Part shown: positions 8,245 through 15,191 of the stretch, piece by piece | Numbering within the stretch: the stretch's first letter is position 1 | Layout of the letters: each line of letters opens with the position of its first letter | Origin: Gammaproteobacteria bacterium | Lineage (GTDB): Bacteria; Pseudomonadota; Gammaproteobacteria; Methylococcales; UBA2780 | Direction of reading: 5' to 3' | NCBI GenBank assembly: GCA_003646305.1 | Contig: QNFJ01000006.1 | Span: 1-28,915, forward strand | Length of the DNA stretch: 28,915 nucleotides | The notes under the pieces: generated by a model | What the model was told of the DNA's origin: nothing | Seen by the model: only the letters and a program-made list of their open reading frames with translations | The model's database searches: none | Position numbers and translations under genes: made by a program

Positions 8245-8864
8245 TGTCTGTGTGGAGTCGGTTAATTTTGGGAGTTATTGTGTCACTTATTTCATTGTCG
8301 GCCTCGTCAGGCTCGATTCTTATCATGGGAGATAGTATCAGTGCCAGCCACGGGATAGAAGTTCAGCAAGGTTGGGCAACGCTTTTGCAGGAACGGCTGG
8401 AGGAGCAAAATAGCGTTTTTACTGTTGAGAATGAAAGTATAAGTGGTGAAACTTCAGCGGGTGGTCTGGCGCGGATTGATCAAGCATTAGATCGTCATAA
8501 ACCAACGCTTGTTTTGTTAGAACTCGGAGCAAATGATGGCCTGCGGGGGCTTTCTCCTTTTGTGATGAAGAAAAATCTTGCCGAGATGATCCATAGAAGT
8601 GAACAGGCCGGAGCTAAGGTTCTATTACTCGGAATGAAAATCCCCCCTAATTACGGAAAACGTTATATAGAGACCTTTTTTGATGTTTATCGGCAGCTGG
8701 CAGAAGAGCATGATGTTTCACGTGTACCATTTTTATTGGACGGAGTTGCTTTAAATAGAGAGCTAATACAACAAGATGGGCTGCACCCCAATGCGCGAGC
8801 ACAGCCATTTATTCTTGAGAATATTTGGCCTTATTTGTTGCCGATGCTGGATGATAGTGAATGA
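8244..8864 (+). CDS. tesA: TesA-like arylesterase / lysophospholipase (SGNH hydrolase)
   Basis: A secreted SGNH-family esterase of 206 residues related to TesA (acyl-CoA thioesterase I / lysophospholipase L1). An N-terminal hydrophobic signal peptide spans about residues 6-22. The catalytic Ser is in G-D-S-I-S (Ser31), block III is G-A-N-D-G-L-R-G, and the Asp/His pair lies in D-G-L-H-P-N-A-R-A. I chose the TTG at 8244 because AGGGGAG sits six bases before it; a GTG at 8250 is the alternative. It is divergent from the ATPase gene with touching start codons. Neighbourhood and motifs both support TesA. Confidence 0.9.
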   Translation: MSVWSRLILGVIVSLISLSASSGSILIMGDSISASHGIEVQQGWATLLQERLEEQNSVFTVENESISGETSAGGLARIDQALDRHKPTLVLLELGANDGLRGLSPFVMKKNLAEMIHRSEQAGAKVLLLGMKIPPNYGKRYIETFFDVYRQLAEEHDVSRVPFLLDGVALNRELIQQDGLHPNARAQPFILENIWPYLLPMLDDSE

Positions 8865-9447
8865 GTTAATTGGCAGCCACTAGGATGTTTATTATTTAAC
8901 GCCGCATTCATTAAGTGCAAAATCAGAAATTCCACAAAAGAAGCGATAAGGCCGCACTATTTACCCGTCGTGCGCTTAGCGCCAGAGAGGAAATAAAGTA
9001 GGCATACGAAGGTCGCGTCCAGTCATTTGAAGGAATGTTGTGTAGCCAGGAACGAGCTTGCGAGGTTGTGGCGGAACGACATGGGCGCAGGACGGCCTGG
9101 GCAACAATGGCTGTCGCGTTTGCGAGTCGGTTTTGGTGACTTGGATGTCCCAAAATCTTTCACGAGGTAGCGACTCGCTTGGATGAGGCGTAGTGGTAAC
9201 ATAACCCCAACCTTTGTAGAATGGTTCGGTGGATACATCAAAGAGGCTCCCACGCTGCTCGAAGCCATGTCCGTCCTGAATTCTACTCCCGAGTAAAGAA
9301 TTCAAACAGGGGTGAACGATTATGGAAACACAAGAAGGCACAGCCATGAAACGCTCAACATTTTTAACCAAGCAGATGGTTAGGGTGTTCTTCATTTTTT
9401 AACCGGACAATTGTGTATAAAACTAAACTATTTTCAACCAGGCAGTC
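8865..9447. other. 583-bp gene-free stretch before the V-ATPase operon
   Basis: No protein that I recognise is encoded here. The middle part (about 9000-9300) looks richer in G and C than the downstream operon. Long open frames exist on the minus strand (for example 8976-9395 and 9023-9268), but they overlap each other and resemble no family I know. The plus strand is broken by stops. A small inverted repeat, AACCA-AGCAGA-TGGTT, lies at 9367-9382. The operon promoter should be near the right end, where TATAAA occurs at 9416-9421, but no convincing -35 box accompanies it. The stretch could be a decayed mobile element or an unrecognised RNA. Confidence 0.4.
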
Positions 9448-10806
9448 ATGACTCAAAATCTAATACGGCATACCAAAATACTTTCCATTGTAGGTGATAT
9501 TCTTAAGGTACAGGTACCTACGGGAGATGAGAGCACGGGCCCTGCTACGCGGCTTTATGACCTTGCCATAATCAAGGATAAGGGCGGTTTGAGTTCAATG
9601 GCTCAAGTTATTAGCATCAATAAAGACCAGGTTTCTTTGCAGACATTTTCAGGAACCAAAGGATTTTCTACCCACTCATCAGTACATTTTCTGGATCATC
9701 CGATGCAGGTAACCTATTCAAATAATATTTTGGGTCGGGTTTTCGGTGGTATGGGGGACCCGATGGATGGAGGCGCAACTTTATCAGGAGACCCGAAAGT
9801 CAATATTGGCGGGCCATCAGTAAATCCCATGAAGCGTGTTCTGGCTTCAAAAATGATTCGTACTGATGTTCCTATGATTGATGTGTTCAACTGTCTTGTG
9901 GAAAGTCAGAAGATTCCAATCTTTTCAGTTTCGGGTGAGCCTTTCAATGCCTTTCTTGCACGCATCGGAATTCAGGCTGATGCAGATATTGTGGTGTTCG
10001 GTGGTTTAGGCCTGATTTTTGATGACTATCATTTCTTTCGGACAGCCTTTGAAGATGCGGGTGTTTTTGCTCGAACTGTGATGTTCTGCAATCTTGCTGC
10101 AGACCCAGTAGTTGAACGTTTGCTGGTGCCGGACATGGCGCTGGCTGTGGCGGAGAAATTTGCTGTCGAAGAAGGCAAGCGAGTACTGGTCCTGATGACC
10201 GATATGACGGCCTATGCAGATGCCATGAAAGAAGTGGGCATTTCCATGGAACGGGTTCCTTCAAATCGTGGGTATATGGGCGATCTATATTCACAACTAG
10301 CCCGGCGTTATGAAAAGGCCTGTGATTATTCGGGCGCGGGTTCGGTCACTATTCTAACCGTAACCACTATGCCCGGAGGTGATGTCACCCATCCAGTGCC
10401 AGATAATACGGGTTATATCACTGAAGGTCAGTTTTACCTTCATGATGGTGTTATTGATCCTTTCGGCTCCTTGTCCCGCTTGAAACAACATGTGATTGGT
10501 TCTGAAACACGAGAAGATCATTCCCAGATCATGAATACAATGGTGCGATTTTATGCTGGTGCAAAAGATGCAGAGCAAAAGCAGGCAATGGCATTTGAGC
10601 TTTCGCCCTATGACCATAAACTGCTTAAATTTGGAGGTTTATTTCGTGATCGATTTATGGATATCGATATTACCCTGCCACTTGAAGATGCTCTGGATCT
10701 CGGCTGGAAAACCTTGGCAGAATGTTTTGATCCGCAGGAGTTGTTGATGAAACAGGCCTTGGTGGACAAATATTTTCCAAAACAGCAAACGTCGCAGCTG
10801 GGATAA
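9448..10806 (+). CDS. atpB: V/A-type ATP synthase subunit B
   Basis: Non-catalytic regulatory subunit of the A3B3 head of a V/A-type rotary ATPase. 452 residues, standard length. It has the beta-barrel N-terminus, then L-G-R-V-F-G-G-M-G-D-P-M-D-G-G. Where catalytic subunits have a P-loop it reads P-I-F-S-V-S-G-E-P-F-N-A-F-L-A-R-I, with no G-K-T, as expected for subunit B. Later text includes V-L-V-L-M-T-D-M-T-A-Y-A-D-A, S-N-R-G-Y-M-G-D-L-Y-S-Q-L and G-Y-I-T-E-G-Q-F-Y-L, typical of NtpB/AtpB. It is the first gene of the operon, although in related operons it follows subunit A. The ribosome binding site before the ATG is weak. Confidence 0.95.
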   Translation: MTQNLIRHTKILSIVGDILKVQVPTGDESTGPATRLYDLAIIKDKGGLSSMAQVISINKDQVSLQTFSGTKGFSTHSSVHFLDHPMQVTYSNNILGRVFGGMGDPMDGGATLSGDPKVNIGGPSVNPMKRVLASKMIRTDVPMIDVFNCLVESQKIPIFSVSGEPFNAFLARIGIQADADIVVFGGLGLIFDDYHFFRTAFEDAGVFARTVMFCNLAADPVVERLLVPDMALAVAEKFAVEEGKRVLVLMTDMTAYADAMKEVGISMERVPSNRGYMGDLYSQLARRYEKACDYSGAGSVTILTVTTMPGGDVTHPVPDNTGYITEGQFYLHDGVIDPFGSLSRLKQHVIGSETREDHSQIMNTMVRFYAGAKDAEQKQAMAFELSPYDHKLLKFGGLFRDRFMDIDITLPLEDALDLGWKTLAECFDPQELLMKQALVDKYFPKQQTSQLG

Positions 10807-10852
10807 ATAATGTATTCCCCGCACCTGACGCATCAACTGAAAGGGTCCTAGC

Positions 10853-11458
10853 ATGGCAAAGTTGCAGCTTAGCAAGTCAGCACTCAGTAAACAGCGGGCC
10901 GATCTGAAAACATATAAACAGTTTTTGCCATCACTGGACTTGAAGCGGCAGGAGCTTATGAGCCAGAGAGCAAAGGCAAAACAAGCACTGGCGATGACGC
11001 AAAGCAAGCTTGGTAAACTCAGCCGGACGATGGCCGAAGAGATTCCGATGCTATCCAATGATAAAGTGGATCTGAGCGAATTGGTCACAGTAAAAGATGT
11101 GGATCTCGAACATCAAAATATTATGGGGGCACATCTTCCGGTTTTGAAAACAGTGTTCGTTGAAATCAAACCATACTCTTTTCTTGCAAAGCCTCAATGG
11201 GTGGACGGTGTTGCTACAAAACTAAAGGATTTATTGACCCTGCAAATTCAGCTTCAGGTTGCTGAACAGCGGCTTGAGCTTCTCAATGCCGCGGTGATGA
11301 CAATCACTCAGAGAGTCAATCTATTTGATAAAGTTCTGATACCAAAAGCTCAGAATAATATTAAGAAGATTAAAATTTATCTGTCAGATCTGGAGTGTGC
11401 AGCAGTTGTTAGTGCAAAACTGGCTAAAAGTAAACGTCTTCGGGAGAGTCAATTGTGA
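10853..11458 (+). CDS. atpD: V/A-type ATP synthase subunit D (central rotor shaft)
   Basis: Subunit D is the central shaft that turns inside the A3B3 head. 201 residues, close to the usual 200-210. The N-terminus S-K-S-A-L-S-K-Q-R-A-D-L-K-T-Y-K-Q-F-L resembles the family's T-K-x-x-L-x-x-L-K-x-x-L pattern. The rest is almost all helix with two long coiled coils at the N- and C-terminal ends, the C-terminal one beginning near V-N-L-F-D-K-V-L-I-P. An AAAGGG ribosome site precedes the ATG. The stop overlaps the GTG start of the next gene by four bases (GTGA), which suggests translational coupling. Confidence 0.9.
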   Translation: MAKLQLSKSALSKQRADLKTYKQFLPSLDLKRQELMSQRAKAKQALAMTQSKLGKLSRTMAEEIPMLSNDKVDLSELVTVKDVDLEHQNIMGAHLPVLKTVFVEIKPYSFLAKPQWVDGVATKLKDLLTLQIQLQVAEQRLELLNAAVMTITQRVNLFDKVLIPKAQNNIKKIKIYLSDLECAAVVSAKLAKSKRLRESQL

Positions 11459-13266
11459 GCATTGCGGCGCTTAAAAAAGTGAGCATCTGTGGCTTGATTG
11501 CGGAAAAGCAACAGGTGCTGGATGGTTTACAGGAACTGGGTGCTTTGCATTTGGTTTCGTTAAGAGAGCCATTGGATGAACCAGAAAAACAAGTACCTGA
11601 ACGTCCTGAACATACCTACAAAGCGCTTAAGTTTTTGGCTAGCTGTCCAAATAAACGCCGGCAGATCAAGCAAAAATCAAATTTTGATATAGCCGAAATG
11701 GTTGAGCAAACGCTTTTAGTTCAACAGAATATTCGTGACATAACGGATCAGCGAGACTTTCTGTTATCGAGAATAAAGGAAGTTAGCCCGTGGGGCGATT
11801 TTGAATTACCCGAAAAAGAGGATTTGGCTGACTATCTGCTCTGGTTTTATATCGTACCCGTTGGCCTTTTAGGTGAAATAGCAGAGCAAGATGATCAAGC
11901 CATAGAAATAGTATATAGAGATAATAGATTTGCTTACGTTGTGGTGGTCGCAAAAGACGAGCCTCGTGTAAATTCAATGCCTGTAAGGCGAACAAATATA
12001 GGCACGTTATCTCTGACTGAACTTAAAGCCAGTTTAGAGGAAACAGAACTTGAGCTGGAAGATTGCCATGCCGAACGTGAATCACTCACTCGCTGGATCT
12101 ATTTGATCACCCAAAACCTTGCCAGTGCAGAGGATGAGGTGCAGAGAATTCATGCAGAACAACAAACCCTTGATACAGATGATGTATTTGCCATTCAAGG
12201 CTGGTTCCCTGAACAGGGAATTGATCAGCTATCTGAGTTTACTGAACAATATAATCTCGCGCTTTTAATAGAAGAGCCAAAGCGCGGTGATAACCCGCCT
12301 ACCTTAATGGTCAATTCACAACAATTGTCAGCTGGAGAGGGGTTGGTGAAATTCTATCAAACGCCTTCCTATTGGGATTGGGATCCTTCTGTTCCTGTGT
12401 TTATGTTCTTTTCCCTGTTTTTTGCCATGATCCTGTCAGATGCTGGCTATGCTGCTTTTTTTGCAGTCCTGTTAGTTACAGCCTGGAATCGTATGGGGCA
12501 GTCTTCAACGGGGCGAGCCATGCGAAATCTTCTGACAACACTGATCTCGTTCTCTTTTATCTGGGGTGTGATGGTCGGGAGCTATTTTGGTGTGACACCA
12601 GCAGAAACATCCTTGCTTGGAAAGCTGAAAATTTTAGAGCTTAATGATTTCGACAGTATGATGCGTTTATCAGTTTGCATTGGCGTCTTACATTTATCGT
12701 ATGCCAATGCGCACAAAGCATGGCGATTAAGAGAGGACGATTTGACCTGGCTGGCGCCTTTAGGCTGGATTGTTATTATGTGTGGTGGCTTGCTGGTTTG
12801 GTTTGACGGTTCATTTGAGCAGCCCTCAGACTGGTATTTACCTGTCGGAAAGGGGCTCATTGGACTGGGGTTTATTGCTGTATTCCTGTTTAGCAGTGCC
12901 CGAAAAATCAAAAAGCCTACAGACCTGGTAATGCGTGTACTCGACGGATTACAGGGAGTGAGCGGAATAACCAAAATGTTTGGCGATGTCTTGAGCTACC
13001 TGCGTTTATTTGCGTTGGGTCTTGCCGGCTCTTCTTTAGCCATAACATTTAATAACCTAGCGATGCAGGCTAAAGAAGTTGAAGGCCCGGGATTACTGTA
13101 CTGTTTGCTTATCCTGCTGCTGGGCCATAGTTTAAATATATTATTAAGCCTGATGAGCGGTGTTGTACACGGTTTGCGGCTTAATGTAATTGAATTTTTT
13201 AACTGGGGGTTAACTGATGAAGGGCATCCCTACAACACTTTTTCAAAGAAGGAGATAAGTGAATGA
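11455..13266 (+). CDS. atpI: V/A-type ATP synthase subunit I (membrane stator, a-subunit homologue)
   Basis: Membrane stator that carries ions to and from the K ring. 603 residues, slightly short for the family (about 620-660). The first half (to about residue 310) is cytoplasmic with coiled-coil stretches. The second half has seven or eight hydrophobic segments, starting with V-P-V-F-M-F-F-S-L-F-F-A-M-I-L-S-D-A-G-Y. The ion-path arginine expected for this family is in L-S-Y-L-R-L-F-A-L-G-L-A-G (Arg517). The GTG start overlaps the subunit D stop, and its own stop overlaps the subunit K start (ATGA), so D, I and K are tightly coupled. Confidence 0.93.
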   Translation: MSIAALKKVSICGLIAEKQQVLDGLQELGALHLVSLREPLDEPEKQVPERPEHTYKALKFLASCPNKRRQIKQKSNFDIAEMVEQTLLVQQNIRDITDQRDFLLSRIKEVSPWGDFELPEKEDLADYLLWFYIVPVGLLGEIAEQDDQAIEIVYRDNRFAYVVVVAKDEPRVNSMPVRRTNIGTLSLTELKASLEETELELEDCHAERESLTRWIYLITQNLASAEDEVQRIHAEQQTLDTDDVFAIQGWFPEQGIDQLSEFTEQYNLALLIEEPKRGDNPPTLMVNSQQLSAGEGLVKFYQTPSYWDWDPSVPVFMFFSLFFAMILSDAGYAAFFAVLLVTAWNRMGQSSTGRAMRNLLTTLISFSFIWGVMVGSYFGVTPAETSLLGKLKILELNDFDSMMRLSVCIGVLHLSYANAHKAWRLREDDLTWLAPLGWIVIMCGGLLVWFDGSFEQPSDWYLPVGKGLIGLGFIAVFLFSSARKIKKPTDLVMRVLDGLQGVSGITKMFGDVLSYLRLFALGLAGSSLAITFNNLAMQAKEVEGPGLLYCLLILLLGHSLNILLSLMSGVVHGLRLNVIEFFNWGLTDEGHPYNTFSKKEISE

Positions 13267-13712
13267 ATGAATTTATAATAGCATTGGGCTGGATGGGTAT
13301 GTATGGGGCCATGGCACTGGGTGCGATTGGCAGTATTTTTGGTTGTGCTATTGCAGGCCAGGCGGCCATTGGTGCAATGCTTGAAGCCGAAGGGGGGTAC
13401 GGCCGTTTTATCGGTGTGTCAGTGATGCCCTCATCTCAGGTTATTTACGGAATTGTGATTATGTTCACCCTGCAAAGAGAAGTGACAGCGGTTAATGGTG
13501 GTGCTTTATTTGGTATCGGCATCATGTCGGGTTTGGCGCTAATGTATAGTGGGATTCAACAGGGGAAAACCTGTGCTTCAGCAATTGGTGCAGCTAAGGC
13601 CAAGCCGGAAATTTTTGGTCTCTCTCTGGCGCCTGCGGCTATCGTAGAGGGTTTTGCAGTATTTGCCTTTGTTTTTGCATTGGTGATTGCGGGTGAAATT
13701 CCGGGCAGCTAG
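13263..13712 (+). CDS. atpK: V/A-type ATP synthase subunit K (ion-binding rotor ring)
   Basis: Rotor-ring proteolipid of 149 residues with four membrane helices in two hairpins, like Enterococcus NtpK. The ion-carrying carboxylate is Glu129 in I-V-E-G-F-A-V-F, while the matching place in the first hairpin has Gln59. Aligned by eye with NtpK, the Na+ ligands are kept: Ser58 for Thr64, Gln59 for Gln65, Tyr62 for Tyr68, Gln100 (in G-I-Q-Q-G-K) for Gln110, and Glu129 for Glu139. Only Leu61 changes, to Met55, where the ligand is a backbone carbonyl. This suggests Na+ rather than H+ as the coupling ion, an inference from the residue pattern. Its ATG overlaps the subunit I stop. Confidence 0.93.
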   Translation: MNEFIIALGWMGMYGAMALGAIGSIFGCAIAGQAAIGAMLEAEGGYGRFIGVSVMPSSQVIYGIVIMFTLQREVTAVNGGALFGIGIMSGLALMYSGIQQGKTCASAIGAAKAKPEIFGLSLAPAAIVEGFAVFAFVFALVIAGEIPGS

Positions 13713-13760
13713 CTGTCATGGTCCAGGCAATAGCTATACAGAACTAGAGAGATCATTATT

Positions 13761-14462
13761 ATGTCGGAAAAAGTAGAGAGCAAATCTTCCAGCCATACTT
13801 CTATGGGGGTCGAGTCACTTATCAATCGTTTGCGTGATGAGGGTGTCGGTGTCGGTCAGGCTGAATCAGAAAAAATCATCACTGAAGCCAGAAAAAAATC
13901 AGCTTTGCTTAAACAGCAGGCACGACAGGAAGCTGAAGAGATCATTTCTACTGCACGTAAAGAAGCAGATGCCTTGAAGGTAGCGGGTCATGATGCTTTG
14001 ATGCTAGCAGGGAGAGACGCCCATCTTAAACTGAGAGAAGTGGTTATGAATCGGTTTAATGAAGAAGTCCAGAGGCTGGTAGGTAGTGTCATGGCTCCTG
14101 AACCTTTTATGGAAAAACTCATTCTACAGGTTGTAGGGCGTGTTCGTGACCAGACCGGGTTAGACAAAGAAGACAAGCTTCGCATCGAGCTACCTGAGGA
14201 TCTTATCAATATAGATGACTTACGTAAAAATCCTGAGGAATTAAAAGAGGGTACGATGGCTCATTTTGTTTTGTCTATTATGGCAAGCCTGCTCAAAGAG
14301 GGCATCAGTTATCAACCTTCAGGGAATATCAATGCCGGCCTGAAAGTGTACCTGGACGAAGGCAGTGTAGAAGTTGATCTGAGTGACGAGGCCATCAGTG
14401 CCGTTTTGTTAGAGCATTTACAACCTCGGTTCAGAGCGCTGCTTGAGGGTGTCGTGAAATAA
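13761..14462 (+). CDS. atpE: V/A-type ATP synthase subunit E (peripheral stalk)
   Basis: Peripheral-stalk subunit linking the head to the membrane stator. 233 residues. Residues about 12-90 form a long charged helix rich in Ala, Glu, Lys and Arg (A-E-S-E-K-I-I-T-E-A-R-K-K-S-A), the classic coiled coil of the family; the second half is a small globular domain. No gene for the usual partner (subunit G/H) was found in the operon, so E may pair with itself or with a distant product. In the related compact operons of Chlamydia and Bacteroidetes the E gene comes first; here it is fifth, after K. Confidence 0.87.
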   Translation: MSEKVESKSSSHTSMGVESLINRLRDEGVGVGQAESEKIITEARKKSALLKQQARQEAEEIISTARKEADALKVAGHDALMLAGRDAHLKLREVVMNRFNEEVQRLVGSVMAPEPFMEKLILQVVGRVRDQTGLDKEDKLRIELPEDLINIDDLRKNPEELKEGTMAHFVLSIMASLLKEGISYQPSGNINAGLKVYLDEGSVEVDLSDEAISAVLLEHLQPRFRALLEGVVK

Positions 14463-14463
14463 A

Positions 14464-15144
14464 ATGAGTGATAAATACATCACTTTGACTGCAAGTTTTC
14501 CGCCACATCTGCCCAACTTGTTTGCGACCAAACAAACACCAATTTCCCAGATAAAGTTGGATGAAAGGCTGCAGATGCTGGAATCAAAAGATGCCAATGA
14601 TCTTGCTGCTATCATAAAATTATTTCATTGGGATCAAATGCAGATTGATACGTCTGATGCTGAGATGATCAAGAGATGGATTCAGGTGAAGGCTCAAATT
14701 AAAAATGAATTCATAAAGGAGATTGTTCTCTGGCGATTGGAAGAACGTACTTTCATTGCCGCATTACGGCAGCGCCATTTGGGCAAGAATGCACCAGTAA
14801 CCAATGAACAATGGGGTTATGGACGATGGCTGCAGCACATCAGATCGCACTGGAATGAACCTGCTTTCGGGCTGGGGCAACAGTTACCGTGGCTTATCGA
14901 TGCTGAGCGCTTATTGAAAGAAGAAAATTATCTCGGCCTAGAGCGGTTATTGCTCGGACGGGTGTGGGATTATTATGGCCGTGTTGTCGGGATGCATTAT
15001 TTCGATTTCGAAGCGGTTGTTGTTTATGTTCTTAGGTGGGATGTGATCGATCGCTGGTCTCACTACAATATAGGCAAATCAGAAAAACGTTTTAATGATA
15101 TGGCGGAATCAGCGTTAGGCGAATACGCCAAAATGTTTTCTTAA
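14464..15144 (+). CDS. DUF2764 protein, probable stand-in for V-ATPase subunit C
   Basis: A 226-residue, mostly helical soluble protein that resembles DUF2764. Members are found almost only inside compact V-type ATPase operons (Chlamydiae, Bacteroidetes, spirochetes), between E and A, exactly as here. The family start (Y-I-T-L-T-A-S-F-P-P) is visible, and many Trp, Tyr and Leu residues give a helical-repeat look in the second half. The canonical subunit C, the cone that joins the shaft to the K ring, is missing from the operon. DUF2764 is therefore the best candidate for that job; this is inference from context. It starts one base after the subunit E stop. Confidence 0.82.
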   Translation: MSDKYITLTASFPPHLPNLFATKQTPISQIKLDERLQMLESKDANDLAAIIKLFHWDQMQIDTSDAEMIKRWIQVKAQIKNEFIKEIVLWRLEERTFIAALRQRHLGKNAPVTNEQWGYGRWLQHIRSHWNEPAFGLGQQLPWLIDAERLLKEENYLGLERLLLGRVWDYYGRVVGMHYFDFEAVVVYVLRWDVIDRWSHYNIGKSEKRFNDMAESALGEYAKMFS

Positions 15145-15191
15145 ATTATCAACCCCAGATAGTTTAGATAGTTCAAATACGAGGAAAATAG

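Noticed and set aside
8976..9395. Minus-strand open frame of 139 codons
   Set aside because: No family resemblance, no ribosome site, composition unlike a normal protein (many Pro, Arg and Ser), and it overlaps other open frames; kept only as part of the odd intergenic stretch.
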